DNA of 64,000 nucleotides from Bradyrhizobium sp. LTSP849 (GTDB lineage Bacteria; Pseudomonadota; Alphaproteobacteria; Rhizobiales; Xanthobacteraceae). The DNA is taken from contig NZ_JYMR01000008.1 of NCBI RefSeq assembly GCF_000938255.1, positions 124,001 to 188,000 on the forward strand, given 5' to 3'. Below the pieces are notes generated by a model. That model was given only the letters and a program-made list of their open reading frames with translations. It was not told the DNA's origin and searched no databases. A program made the position numbers and the translations under genes. Below are positions 29,906-39,337 of this stretch, piece after piece. Numbering within the stretch: position 1 is the first letter of the stretch; each line of letters begins with the position of its first letter.

Positions 29906-30082
29906 ATGTTCAATTCCGACCCGCCGACCAGCCCCGCTGCCGCCGATCAGGCCGTCGAGGAGGTCGTAGCCCAGGGCCCGTCCGGTGCCATTGCAGTCGC
30001 CGGCATCGCCACGGCCTGCGTGGTCGCGATGTGGTTTGCATTCTATCTGTTCGTCTTCCTGCCGCGCGGGTCGCTGCAATGA
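29906..30082 (+). CDS. 58-residue single-span protein, likely oxidase subunit IIa
   Basis: A short protein with a polar N-terminus and one span (about residues 28-50), ending FLPRGSLQ. From GAIAVAG through the MWFAFYLFVFLPRG end, the order of residues resembles subunit IIa of Thermus ba3 oxidase, a 34-residue helix (pattern G-A-x-A-V ... W-x-x-x-Y-x-x-F-F-x-x-R-G, recalled from memory). It lies eight bases after the triheme cytochrome gene and its stop overlaps the start of subunit II, so it is clearly translated with the oxidase. It is too short for most automatic gene callers. Confidence 0.7.
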   Translation: MFNSDPPTSPAAADQAVEEVVAQGPSGAIAVAGIATACVVAMWFAFYLFVFLPRGSLQ

Positions 30083-30645
30083 GCGCTCAGGAGGACGGTC
30101 ATCGCAGCGCCGAGGTCGCTGCCCGCGTCGAGCGGCGCTGGGCCACCATCGCTGTGATCATCGTCGTGATGATGGCGTTGCTGGCGGCGTTCGCCGGCAT
30201 TCATCGCGCGACCATGCCGCAGCCGCGCGTCGAGACGACCGATCCGTCGCGGCTGCATCTGGCGGGCGAATTCGTTGAGAGCAATCTCGGCAGCGTGTTG
30301 GAGGCTAACGGCGCCGTGATCGTGCGCGCGATCGGCCAGCAATATTCCTTCACGCCGGCCTGCATCGTGGTGCCCGTCGATACGCCGATCACGCTGCGCG
30401 CCACCAGCGCCGACGTCGTGCACGGCATCCTGATTCAGGGCACCAACGTCAACACCATGCTGGTGCCCGGCTACATCTCCGAGCAGCTCATGCGCTTTAC
30501 CAGGACCGGCGACTATCTGATGCCCTGCCAGGAGTTTTGCTCCTTCGGGCATGAGGGCATGTGGGGCAAGGTCCGGGTGATCGACAAGGCCGACTTCGCC
30601 AATCGCGCGAAGGGCGGCGGGAGGCTGAGCTGTGTTGGCCAATAG
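30079..30645 (+). CDS. heme-copper oxidase subunit II (CuA), B type
   Basis: A 188-residue protein with one N-terminal span (about 22-45) and a periplasmic cupredoxin domain. CuA ligands are visible: His in DVVHG (about 119) and the loop CQEFCSFGHEGMWG (about 155-168) with both cysteines, the backbone-carbonyl Glu, His and Met. One span rather than two fits ba3-type subunit II. It accepts electrons from the cytochromes c around it. The start overlaps the IIa stop (ATGA) and the end overlaps subunit I by 14 bases. Confidence 0.93.
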   Translation: MSAQEDGHRSAEVAARVERRWATIAVIIVVMMALLAAFAGIHRATMPQPRVETTDPSRLHLAGEFVESNLGSVLEANGAVIVRAIGQQYSFTPACIVVPVDTPITLRATSADVVHGILIQGTNVNTMLVPGYISEQLMRFTRTGDYLMPCQEFCSFGHEGMWGKVRVIDKADFANRAKGGGRLSCVGQ

Positions 30646-32254
30646 GAAGCTCATCCTCGCGCATTTCTGGTTTGCCTTCTCGGTGTTCGGCGTCGCACTC
30701 ACGCTCGGCGCCTGGCAGATGTTCATCCGCAGCCCGATCGGCACATGGCTGTCCAATCCCGAACTCTATTACCGTTCGCTGACCGCGCACGGCACGGTGA
30801 TGGGCTACGTGTTCCCGACCCTGGTCGCGATGGGGTTTGGCTATGCCATCAGCGAGGCCGCGCTGGAGCAGCGCCTGGTCGGGGTGCGCTGGGCCTGGGC
30901 CGGGTTCTGGCTGATCGTCCTCGGCAGCGTCATGGCGATCATCCCAATCGCGCTCGGCCGCGCCTCGGTGCTCTACACATTTTATCCGCCGCTGATCGGC
31001 AGCCCGTTCTATTACATCGGCGTCGTGCTGGTCGTGGTCGGCTCCTGGATCTGGGTCGCGCTGATGGCGATCAATCTACGAGTCTGGCGCAAGGCCCATC
31101 CCGGTGCACCGGTGCCGCTCGCGATGTTCGCCAATGTCGCCGGCTCCTATCTGTGGGCCTGGACCGCGGTCGGTGCGGCGCTCGAGCTGTTGTTGCAGAT
31201 CATCCCGGTGTCGGTCGGGCTGAAGGCGACCATCGACGCCGGTCTTGCCCGCGTCTTCTTCTCCTGGACGCTGCACGCCATCGTCTATTTCTGGCTGATG
31301 CCGACTTACATCGCCTATTACACCATCGTGCCGCGCGCGATCGGCGGCAGGGTCTATTCCGACACGATGGCGCGGATTTCCTTCATCCTGTTCCTGGTGG
31401 TGGCGATGCCGATCGGCATGCATCACACCTTCGCCGATCCGCAGGTCGGCGCCGGCTTCAAGTTCATCCATTCGGCCTTTACGGCGCTGGTTGCGCTGCC
31501 GACGCTGCTGACGGTCTTCACGATCTGCGCCTCGGTCGAGATCGCCGCGCGGCTGCGCGGCGGCCGTGGGATGTTCGGCTGGATCAGAGCGCTGCCCTGG
31601 GACAATCCGATGATGCTGGCGCTCGCCTTCTCCTTCGTGATGCTCGGCCTCGGCGGCGCCGGCGGCCTCATCAACATGAGCTATCAGCTCGATGCTTCCA
31701 TCCACAACACGCAGTGGATCACCGGCCATTTCCACCTGATCTTCGGCGGCGCCATCGTCATCATGTACTTTGCGATCGCCTATGATCTGTGGCCGCATTT
31801 GACGGGCCGCGAGCTGATCGATCTCCGTCTGATCCGCACCCAGCTCTGGCTGTGGTTCATCGGCATGATCGTCACGACGTTCCCCTGGCATTGGGTCGGT
31901 ATTTTGGGCATGCCGCGCCGCATGGCCTATTTCGACTTCGGCCATCCCGCCATCGCGCCGCAGGCGCTCTCGGTGACATTCTCGGCGTTCGGCGGCTTCA
32001 TCCTGCTGACCTCGGGCCTGCTGTTCCTGGTCATCCTGGCCCGCGGCATGCGCGCGCCGCAGGCTGATGCCGGACCGTACCGCTTTGCGATCGCCGTGCA
32101 CCAGCCGGCGACCGTGCCGGTCGCGCTCAATACGCATGCCCTATGGGTGGCGCTGATGATCGTGCTCACCATCACCAATTACGGCTATCCGATCCTGACG
32201 CTGGCGTTGACCGAGGGCACGTCGGTGCCGGCCGTCTATGTGGGAGCGCAGTGA
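30632..32254 (+). CDS. heme-copper oxidase subunit I, B (ba3-like) type
   Basis: A 540-residue polytopic protein, the catalytic subunit reducing oxygen to water. Ligands seen: low-spin heme His in AHGTVMGY (about 53), CuB His and cross-linked Tyr in WTLHAIVYFW (about 215), the HH pair in GMHHTFADP (about 263) and both heme histidines in TGHFHLIFGG (about 370). HxxxY in one helix excludes the cbb3 class, and the overall size and LMPTYIAYYTIVPR resemble ba3 enzymes. B-type oxidases have high oxygen affinity and pump fewer protons. Start is GTG at 30632 inside the subunit II gene. Confidence 0.94.
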   Translation: MLANRKLILAHFWFAFSVFGVALTLGAWQMFIRSPIGTWLSNPELYYRSLTAHGTVMGYVFPTLVAMGFGYAISEAALEQRLVGVRWAWAGFWLIVLGSVMAIIPIALGRASVLYTFYPPLIGSPFYYIGVVLVVVGSWIWVALMAINLRVWRKAHPGAPVPLAMFANVAGSYLWAWTAVGAALELLLQIIPVSVGLKATIDAGLARVFFSWTLHAIVYFWLMPTYIAYYTIVPRAIGGRVYSDTMARISFILFLVVAMPIGMHHTFADPQVGAGFKFIHSAFTALVALPTLLTVFTICASVEIAARLRGGRGMFGWIRALPWDNPMMLALAFSFVMLGLGGAGGLINMSYQLDASIHNTQWITGHFHLIFGGAIVIMYFAIAYDLWPHLTGRELIDLRLIRTQLWLWFIGMIVTTFPWHWVGILGMPRRMAYFDFGHPAIAPQALSVTFSAFGGFILLTSGLLFLVILARGMRAPQADAGPYRFAIAVHQPATVPVALNTHALWVALMIVLTITNYGYPILTLALTEGTSVPAVYVGAQ

Positions 32255-33069
32255 TGAGCGCGCGCGACCTCTTCACCTTCCGCAATCGCCATTTCACCGC
32301 GGGCGTCGGCATCATCGCCGCAATGCTCATCGTGACGGCGATTGCCGGCTTCATCGTGCTGCCGTTCGCGCAGCCCTGGGTTCAGTTCGCCAATTTCTGG
32401 GACGCGATCTGTAGCGCCGCCGGCGTGCCGCAACGCGCGGCAAACGTGACGGCGCCCGAACAGACAAAACGCCTGTCGGAGGTCGTGCTGACCTCGCACA
32501 CACTGTCGCGCCCGAGCCAGGAGGCGATCGGCCGTGGCGCCACCCTCGCCCAGCGCTGCGCAATCTGCCATGGCCCGACCGGCATCAGCCGCGCGGACTC
32601 GCCAAACCTCGCCGGCCAGTATGCGGCCGTGATCTACAAGGAGCTGCACGATTTCCGATCCGGCGCGCGCACCAACGCGGTGATGTCGCCGTTTGCGGTG
32701 AATTTGACGGACGAAGAGATCGCCGATCTCTCGAACTACTACGCCTATCTGCCGCGGCTTCCGGCCTATCACCCGACACCGCAACTGCCCAAGCCCAACA
32801 TCGTCATCTATGGCGCACCGATGCGCGGGATTGCGCCCTGCGGCGCGTGCCACGGCAGTCTCGACAACAAGACCGGCAGCCCGTGGCTCGAAGGCCAGTC
32901 CGAGGCCTATATGAAGGCCCAGCTCGAGGCCTTTGCCGGCGGCGAGCGGCGCAACGACATCAGTCAGCAGATGCGCAATATCGCACGCGCGCTGACCCCG
33001 CAGGAGATCGAAGCGGCCGCGGCGTATTACGCCTCGCAGCCGCCGGATATCGTGAAGGCGGTGGATTGA
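32254..33069 (+). CDS. membrane-anchored diheme cytochrome c
   Basis: A 271-residue protein with an uncleaved N-terminal span (about 18-42) and two heme sites, CAICH near residue 107 and CGACH near 200, each in a c4-like domain. It probably docks as the immediate electron donor to the oxidase. The ATG at 32254 shares a base with the subunit I stop. The longer frame from 32143 overlaps subunit I and is rejected. It is the last gene of the six-gene cluster. Confidence 0.9.
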   Translation: MSARDLFTFRNRHFTAGVGIIAAMLIVTAIAGFIVLPFAQPWVQFANFWDAICSAAGVPQRAANVTAPEQTKRLSEVVLTSHTLSRPSQEAIGRGATLAQRCAICHGPTGISRADSPNLAGQYAAVIYKELHDFRSGARTNAVMSPFAVNLTDEEIADLSNYYAYLPRLPAYHPTPQLPKPNIVIYGAPMRGIAPCGACHGSLDNKTGSPWLEGQSEAYMKAQLEAFAGGERRNDISQQMRNIARALTPQEIEAAAAYYASQPPDIVKAVD

Positions 33070-33540
33070 TCAGGTCGACGCCAGCTTCGGCCGGCCGTAG
33101 ACCGCATCCGCGCGTTTTTCGAACGCGGTGGAGAAGCGCGCAAACGCTGCGTCGAACATCGAGCCCATCAGCAGCGCCAGCATGCGGCTCTTGAACTCAT
33201 AGGCGAGGAAGAAGCCGACGTCGCAGACATCATCGCCTTTGGGCTCGAAGGTCCAACGGTTCTCGAGATTACTGAACGGACCTTGCAGATATTCGACCAG
33301 GATTTTCAGGTTGGCGCGATCGAGCGTCACCCGGCTGGTGAAGGATTCCTTGACCAGCTTGAACGACACCGTCATGTCGGCGACCAGCACCTCGGTGCCG
33401 TCGGGCTTCGGCATGCGCTGACGGATCTTCAGCGCGCTGCATAGCGGCACGAATTCCGGATAGCGCTCGACATCAGCGACCAGATCAAACATCTCGGATG
33501 CGCTGTGATGGACACGGCGCTTGCTCGAAAATTTAGGCAT
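33070..33540 (-). CDS. Coq10/RatA-family START-domain protein
   Basis: A 156-residue lipid-binding START protein. It begins MPKFSSKRRVHHSASEMFDLVADVERYPEFVPLC in the typical way (ends quoted: MPKFSSKRRV and YPEFVPLC) and has FSNLENRWTFEP in the middle. Mitochondrial Coq10 binds ubiquinone and helps its synthesis and electron transfer; bacterial members are annotated as RatA or Coq10. It lies six bases after lipA, a pairing I recall from other alphaproteobacteria. Confidence 0.88.
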   Translation of the reverse strand: MPKFSSKRRVHHSASEMFDLVADVERYPEFVPLCSALKIRQRMPKPDGTEVLVADMTVSFKLVKESFTSRVTLDRANLKILVEYLQGPFSNLENRWTFEPKGDDVCDVGFFLAYEFKSRMLALLMGSMFDAAFARFSTAFEKRADAVYGRPKLAST

Positions 33541-33546
33541 AGCGGT

Positions 33547-34503
33547 TCAGCGGGCGGTCGCGGCCCGTGCGGCCTTCAATCTTGCGAAATCCTCGCCGGC
33601 ATGATGCGACGAACGGGTGAGCGGGCTCGCCGACACCATCAGGAAGCCCTTGGTGTAGGCGACCTTCTCATAGGACGAAAACTCATCCGGCGGCACATAG
33701 CGCATCACCGCGTGGTGCTTGCGGGTCGGCTGGAGGTATTGTCCGATGGTGAGGAAGTCGACGTCGCCAGAGCGCAGATCGTCCATCACCTGCTGCACCT
33801 CGTGGCGCTCCTCGCCGAGGCCGACCATGATGCCGGATTTGGTGAAAATCGCGGGATCGAGCTCCTTGACCCGCTGCAACAGCCGGATCGAGTGGAAGTA
33901 GCGCGCGCCGGGCCGCACCGTCAGGTAACGCGACGGCACGGTCTCGAGATTGTGGTTGAAGACGTCGGGCTTGGCGGCCACGACAACCTCCAGCGCGCCC
34001 TCCTTGCGCAGGAAGTCGGGCGTCAAAATCTCGATCGTGGTCGAGGGGCACGCAACCCGGATGGCACGGATGGTCTGGGCAAAATGCTCGGCGCCGCCGT
34101 CAGCGAGATCGTCGCGATCGACGGACGTGATGACGACATGGGCAAGGCCCAGCTTGGCCACGGCCTCGGCGACGTTGTGCGGCTCGGCTGCGTCCAGCGC
34201 ATTCGGCATGCCGGTCTTGACGTTGCAGAAGGCGCAGGCCCGGGTGCAGGTGTCACCCATGATCATGAAGGTCGCGTGCTTCTTGTCCCAGCACTCGCCG
34301 ATATTCGGGCAGCCCGCCTCCTCGCATACCGTGTGCAGGCCGTTGGCGCGCACGATGTTGCGCGTGTCGGCATAGCCGCGGGTGTTGGGCGCGCGCACGC
34401 GGATCCAGTCCGGCTTCGGCGGCGAAGCGGAGTCGGGGCGATTCACCTTTTCGGGGTGACGCGGGCGCAGCGGGTTCGAGATGGTGTCGACAATAACGAC
34501 CAT
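33547..34503 (-). CDS. lipA: lipoyl synthase
   Basis: LipA (318 residues) is the radical SAM enzyme that inserts two sulfurs into octanoyl groups on lipoyl domains. The auxiliary cluster is bound by [12 protein letters not shown] near residue 60 and the SAM cluster by CTRACAFC near 87; the C-terminal [10 protein letters not shown] contains the conserved serine ligand region. Other family parts are [17 protein letters not shown] and [11 protein letters not shown]. Start is ATG at 34503; mpg is divergent. Confidence 0.97.
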   Translation of the reverse strand: MVVIVDTISNPLRPRHPEKVNRPDSASPPKPDWIRVRAPNTRGYADTRNIVRANGLHTVCEEAGCPNIGECWDKKHATFMIMGDTCTRACAFCNVKTGMPNALDAAEPHNVAEAVAKLGLAHVVITSVDRDDLADGGAEHFAQTIRAIRVACPSTTIEILTPDFLRKEGALEVVVAAKPDVFNHNLETVPSRYLTVRPGARYFHSIRLLQRVKELDPAIFTKSGIMVGLGEERHEVQQVMDDLRSGDVDFLTIGQYLQPTRKHHAVMRYVPPDEFSSYEKVAYTKGFLMVSASPLTRSSHHAGEDFARLKAARAATAR

Positions 34504-34633
34504 GGGGTGTCCGGTCTGTTCAGGTCCTACCTAATCGGTCTCGCTCGCCATCGCAACCCGGCTCGCGCCGCTTCAGGGAACATGGCAGATATGGGCAATA
34601 TCTTGCTCTGTTCTCAAGCGATTCTCATCTCGA

Positions 34634-35236
34634 ATGGCTCCAGCATCGAACGGCTCCAAACCGCGGCTCGGCAAGGCCCTGAAGCGTGCCTTTTTCGGAC
34701 GCAGCGTCCACGAGGTCGCGCCCGACCTGATCGGCGCCACCCTGCTGGTCGACGGCGTCGGCGGCCTCATCGTCGAGGTCGAGGCCTATCATCATACCGA
34801 GCCGGCGGCGCACTCCTACAATGGCCCGACGCCGCGGAACCAGGTGATGTTCGGCCCGCCCGGCTACGTCTATGTCTACCGCTCCTACGGCATCCACTGG
34901 TGCATCAACTTCGTCTGCGAGGAGGAAGGTTCGGCCGCCGCCGTGCTGATCCGCGCCCTGGAGCCGACCCATGGCATCGCCAAAATGCGCCGCCGCCGTC
35001 ACGCGGTCGATGTGCATGCGCTCTGCTCGGGCCCGGGCAAGCTGACGGAAGCGCTCGGCATCACCATCGCCCACAACGCCCTGCCGCTGGATCGGCCGCC
35101 GATTGCGCTGCATGCGCGGACGGAGGACGTGGAGGTCGCGACGGGCATCCGGATCGGCCTCACCAAGGCGGTCGAGCTGCCCTGGCGCTATGGCGTCAAG
35201 GGCTCGAAATTTTTGAGCAAGCCGTTTCCGAAATAG
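34634..35236 (+). CDS. mpg: 3-methyladenine DNA glycosylase, AAG/MPG type
   Basis: A 200-residue base-excision repair enzyme that removes alkylated and deaminated purines from DNA. The active-site motif is [20 protein letters not shown] near residue 45, with the catalytic Glu and the Tyr that flips the base, followed by [21 protein letters not shown]. Arg/His-rich loops at 110-125 and [12 protein letters not shown] are also conserved. It is divergent from lipA and ends three bases before the valS stop. Confidence 0.94.
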   Translation: MAPASNGSKPRLGKALKRAFFGRSVHEVAPDLIGATLLVDGVGGLIVEVEAYHHTEPAAHSYNGPTPRNQVMFGPPGYVYVYRSYGIHWCINFVCEEEGSAAAVLIRALEPTHGIAKMRRRRHAVDVHALCSGPGKLTEALGITIAHNALPLDRPPIALHARTEDVEVATGIRIGLTKAVELPWRYGVKGSKFLSKPFPK

Positions 35237-35238
35237 GC

Positions 35239-38115
35239 CTACGACGCCTGCTTCAGCCGTTCCATCGCCTCCAGCAGCTTGGCCTTGCGCCCCAGCGCGG
35301 CCTCGCGTTTTTCGCGCTCCTCCTCGACGACCTCCTCGGCCGCGTTGGCGACGAATTTCTCGTTGGCGAGCTTGGACTCGGCGCGCTTGATGTCGGCATC
35401 GGCCTTGCCGATTTCCTTGTCGAGACGCGTGCGCTCGGCGGCGACGTCGATCACGCCCTTCAGCGGCAATGCGGCCACTTCGCCGCGCACGAGAAGCTGA
35501 ACCGCACCGTCAGGCGCGCGATCGGCGAAGGAGATGTCGGAGAGCCGCGCCATCCGTTTGACGACGTCAGTCCAGCGCGGCGCCCGTTCCTTGGTCTCGG
35601 CCGAGGCCCCCGCGAGCACCAGCGCGGTCAGCGTTGCCGGCGCGATGTTCATCTCGGCGCGCACCGAACGGATCTGCGTGACGAGATCGATCACCCAGCC
35701 GATCTCGGCTTCAGCCTTGGGATCGGTGAAATCGGCATGATCGAAGATCGGCATGACCAACATCGGCGAGATGAGCGGATCGGTCGGTCCGACCGCTGCG
35801 GCGAGCATGGCGAGTTGCTCCGGCGTCGGCACGTCCGGCTTCAGCGGCCATGGCGCCAGCGCGAGCAAGCCGTCGCGCTTGGCGGTGACCTCCCACAGCT
35901 CTTCGGTGATGAAGGGCATGAAGGGATGCAGGAGCTTCAGCACCTCGTCGCGCGCCCACGCAACCATGGCGCGGGTCTCGGCCTTGAGCGGGCCGTCTGC
36001 CCCGAGCAGCGCAGGCTTTGCGAGTTCGACATACCAGTCGCAATAGACGTTTAGGACGAACCGGTACATTACGCTCGCCGCATCGTTGAAGCTGTGAGCT
36101 TCAAGAGCCTGCGTCACCTCGCGAGTGGCCTCCGCAGTCTTGTGTGCGATCCAGCGATTCAGCGGCTCCTTCGCCTTCGCCGGCTCAAAGCCTTCGGGCA
36201 AGATGCAATCGTTCATCTCCGCGAAGCGACAGGCGTTCCAGAGCTTGGTCGCAAAATTGCGATTGATCTCGACGAGTTGCGACGACAGCTTGATGTCATG
36301 CGTATGGGCCGCCTCGCGTGCCAACGCAAAGCGGAGTGCGTCAGCGCCGTACTCGTCAATGAGGTTGAGCGGATCGATGACGTTGCCTTTCGACTTCGAC
36401 ATCTTGGCGCCCTTCTCGTCGCGAACGAGACGATGAATGTAGACGGTCGAAAACGGCGGCTCCTTCATGAAGTGAAGGCCCATCATCATCATTCGGGCCA
36501 CCCAGAAGAAGATGATGTCCCAGCCCGTGACCAGCACATTGGTCGGGTAGTAGCGCTTCACTTCCGGCGTGTCGTCGGGCCAGCCGAGCGTCGAGAACGG
36601 CCACAGCGCCGAGGAGAACCAGGTGTCGAGCACGTCCTCGTCGCGGGTGATGAAGCCCTCGCGCTTGTTGCGGTCGAGCGCCATCTCGCGCCCCTGCTCG
36701 ACCGTGATCACTTCCTGCTCGACGTAATAGCCGAGCGCGTGGCTGACGGCCTCCTCCTCGGTCTCGGCGACGAAGACCTTGCCGTCCGGACCGTACCAGG
36801 CCGGGATCTGATGGCCCCACCAGAGCTGGCGCGAGATGCACCAGGGCTGGATGTTCTCCATCCACTCGAAGTACGTCTTCTCCCAGTTCTTCGGCACGAA
36901 AGTGGTTTCGCCCGAGCGCACCGCCGCGATCGCGGGTTTTGCGAGTGTCTTTGCGTCAACGTACCACTGGTCGGTCAGGTACGGCTCGATCACGCTATTC
37001 GAGCGATCGCCATGCGGCACCATGTTGGTGTGCGGCTCGATGCGCTCGACGAAGCCGAAATTCTCCAACCGCTCGACGATGCGCTTGCGCGCGGCGAAAC
37101 GGTCGACGCCGTGCAATTCCTCGGCGAGTTGCGACGCACCCTCAGGCAGGTCGCGCAGATAATCCTCGTTATCTAGGAGATCGAGGCAGCCTTCCTTGTC
37201 GAGCACGCTGATGCGGCGCAGGCCGTGGCGATTGCCGACCTCGAAATCGTTGAAGTCATGCGCCGGCGTCACCTTCACCGCGCCCGAGCCCTTCTCGGGA
37301 TCGGAATAGTCGTCGGCGACGATCTTCACCTTGCGGCCGACCAGCGGCAGGATGATGTGCTTGCCGACCAGCTTCTGATAGCGCTCGTCGTCCGGATGCA
37401 CGGCCACGCCGGTGTCACCGAGCATGGTCTCGGGGCGTGTGGTGGCGACGACGATGAAGCTCGAGGGATCCTCGGGGCTGAACGCTTTGCCCTCGATCGG
37501 ATAGCGCAGATACCAGAGGCTGCCCTTGACCTCGGTCTGCTGCACCTCGAGATCGGAGATCGCGGTCAGCAGCTTGGTGTCCCAGTTCACCAGCCGCTTG
37601 TCCTTGTAGATCAGGCCGTCGCGGTGCAATTCGACGAACACCTTGACGACGGCCTTCGACAGGCCCTCGTCCATGGTGAAGCGCTCGCGCGACCAGTCGC
37701 AGGAGGCGCCGAGCCGCTTGAGCTGGTTGATGATGGTGTCGCCGCTCTCGGCCTTCCACTGCCAGACCCGCTCCAGAAACTTCTCGCGGCCCATCTCGCG
37801 GCGGCCGGGCTGCTGGCGCTCCATCAACTGGCGCTCGACCACCATCTGGGTGGCGATGCCGGCATGGTCGGTACCGGGCTGCCACAGCACGTCGCGGCCG
37901 CGCATGCGTTCGAACCGGCACAGGATGTCCTGGAGCGTGTTGTTGAGGGCGTGGCCCATGTGCAGCGAGCCCGTCACATTCGGCGGCGGGATCACGATGG
38001 TAAAGGGCACTGCATCGCGGCGGTCGGGGCGGCCGGCCTTGAAGGCAAGGCTGTCCTCCCACACAACAGACATGCGGGCTTCGATATCGGCGGGCTGGTA
38101 ATTTTTCTCGATCAT
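35239..38115 (-). CDS. valS: valyl-tRNA synthetase
   Basis: ValS (958 residues), a class I synthetase that charges tRNA-Val and edits threonine. The HIGH-like motif is PPPNVTGSLHMGHALNN near residue 43 and KMSKSKGNV lies near 565. The editing domain has ATTRPETMLGDTGVAVHPDDERY around 230. The C-terminus ends in the coiled-coil arm typical of ValS (ERTRLDKEIGKADADIKRAE, near 895, then KLLEAMERLKQAS). The convergent mpg gene ends three bases away. Confidence 0.98.
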   Translation of the reverse strand: MIEKNYQPADIEARMSVVWEDSLAFKAGRPDRRDAVPFTIVIPPPNVTGSLHMGHALNNTLQDILCRFERMRGRDVLWQPGTDHAGIATQMVVERQLMERQQPGRREMGREKFLERVWQWKAESGDTIINQLKRLGASCDWSRERFTMDEGLSKAVVKVFVELHRDGLIYKDKRLVNWDTKLLTAISDLEVQQTEVKGSLWYLRYPIEGKAFSPEDPSSFIVVATTRPETMLGDTGVAVHPDDERYQKLVGKHIILPLVGRKVKIVADDYSDPEKGSGAVKVTPAHDFNDFEVGNRHGLRRISVLDKEGCLDLLDNEDYLRDLPEGASQLAEELHGVDRFAARKRIVERLENFGFVERIEPHTNMVPHGDRSNSVIEPYLTDQWYVDAKTLAKPAIAAVRSGETTFVPKNWEKTYFEWMENIQPWCISRQLWWGHQIPAWYGPDGKVFVAETEEEAVSHALGYYVEQEVITVEQGREMALDRNKREGFITRDEDVLDTWFSSALWPFSTLGWPDDTPEVKRYYPTNVLVTGWDIIFFWVARMMMMGLHFMKEPPFSTVYIHRLVRDEKGAKMSKSKGNVIDPLNLIDEYGADALRFALAREAAHTHDIKLSSQLVEINRNFATKLWNACRFAEMNDCILPEGFEPAKAKEPLNRWIAHKTAEATREVTQALEAHSFNDAASVMYRFVLNVYCDWYVELAKPALLGADGPLKAETRAMVAWARDEVLKLLHPFMPFITEELWEVTAKRDGLLALAPWPLKPDVPTPEQLAMLAAAVGPTDPLISPMLVMPIFDHADFTDPKAEAEIGWVIDLVTQIRSVRAEMNIAPATLTALVLAGASAETKERAPRWTDVVKRMARLSDISFADRAPDGAVQLLVRGEVAALPLKGVIDVAAERTRLDKEIGKADADIKRAESKLANEKFVANAAEEVVEEEREKREAALGRKAKLLEAMERLKQAS

Positions 38116-38245
38116 GGGGCTGCTAGAAAGCCGCGTGCGGGGTTCAAGTCAACGGAAAGCTCAGCGGCAAAAGGGCTTTCCGACCCGACCGGCCAGCCGA
38201 ATATGACACAAGAGCAGGCCTTTATCGGGGCCGGTGCGGCCCACC

Positions 38246-39034
38246 CTACCTGCCGCCGCGCGAAACCCGCTCGATTTCGGCCTTCACGATGCGTTCGACG
38301 AGCCCCGGCAAATTGTCGTCGAGCCAGGACTTCAGCATCGGGCGCAGCATTTCCTTAACCAGATCCTCCAGCGTCCGCGCATTGCTGCTGAGCACCGTGT
38401 GGGCCAGGGAATTGAAGGCGGATTCGACCGCCGACACCGTCGTTTGCGCCAGGATCGGCTGTTGCGGGGGCAACGGCGGCGCATCGTAATCAACCGGCTC
38501 GTAAGACGGCGGCGGGGCCGCACGGCGCGGCGGGGCCGGCTGCTCAGCGAACTCAAGATCGTCCCGTGGCTCGACCTTGCGGAAGCTCGGCGGCGGGGGC
38601 GACGGCGTCGGCGCGGGAACCTCGACCGCCATCTCGTCGGTCAGTTCGAGAACGTCAGGTTCGGGCTCGGGCTCGGGCTCAGGCTCCGGTTCGGGCACCC
38701 GCACCTCCGGCGCCGCGGTGGCGCCATCTAGGCCAGCCAGCAGCGCGTCGATATCGTCCTGGTTGTTGGATTCAACCGCAGCAGGGGTCGGAGGGGGCGC
38801 CGGCTTGGCCGCGGCGGGCGGCGGCGCCGGCCTCTCAGCAGCAGGCTTCGCAGCCGGGGCAACCTTGGAGGGTGGAATGTCGTTCATCGCCTGCGGCTTC
38901 GGCGCAGGCGCGGCGGGGGCTGGCTTCGCGGCCTCGGCCGGCGGCGGCTTGGCCTCATCGTCGGCAATGATGCGCCGGATCGAGGCCAGAATCTCCTCCA
39001 TAGAGGGTTCTGTGACCTTTGCAGGCTGCGTCAT
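38246..39034 (-). CDS. popZ: polar organising protein PopZ
   Basis: A 262-residue DUF2497 protein. PopZ forms a condensate at the cell pole that anchors the chromosome origin through ParB and gathers cell-cycle kinases. The conserved N-terminal helix SMEEILASIRRIIADDE (about 11-27) is followed by a long Pro/Ala/Glu-rich disordered linker with a pure EPEPEPEPEPEPD run, coded by a short DNA tandem repeat (38665-38700). The C-terminal oligomerisation helices are LEDLVKEMLRPMLKSWLDDN and LVERIVKAEIERVSR. ATG at 39034 is used; a GTG at 39046 is possible. Confidence 0.93.
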   Translation of the reverse strand: MTQPAKVTEPSMEEILASIRRIIADDEAKPPPAEAAKPAPAAPAPKPQAMNDIPPSKVAPAAKPAAERPAPPPAAAKPAPPPTPAAVESNNQDDIDALLAGLDGATAAPEVRVPEPEPEPEPEPEPDVLELTDEMAVEVPAPTPSPPPPSFRKVEPRDDLEFAEQPAPPRRAAPPPSYEPVDYDAPPLPPQQPILAQTTVSAVESAFNSLAHTVLSSNARTLEDLVKEMLRPMLKSWLDDNLPGLVERIVKAEIERVSRGGR

Positions 39035-39337
39035 CTCCGACTCCACATCATCAACGCCCTCGCATGCGTTGTTTTACACCAAGCACGACAGGATTGGCCG
39101 GTTCCGGACGGGCGGCCCGACATTTTCGTCGTGACAGCCAGACTTGTCCCCAGATCACGGCTCAACGTGCGGCGGTGCGCCCCTGCCCCGTCACTCCAGC
39201 ATTACGCACGCAACATCGAATGCGGGGCGAATCGACCCGCAACGTCTTGGCAAGGCTATGTCAGGGATTTTGATGATTGCAAGCAAAGCGCCAGTCGGCC
39301 TCGACTGTTTGCGAGGCCGACCGGAGAACTACGGCAA
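39035..39337. other. gap between tolC and popZ
   Basis: About 300 bases without a gene that I can support. A short inverted repeat CAACGC-N8-GCGTTG sits at about 39053-39072, just upstream of popZ, and may mark its promoter. Nothing else stands out. Confidence 0.5.

Noticed and set aside
33505..36054. An 849-residue frame on the plus strand
   Set aside because: It runs antisense to coq10-like, lipA and valS and through mpg in another frame; it is a high-GC shadow.
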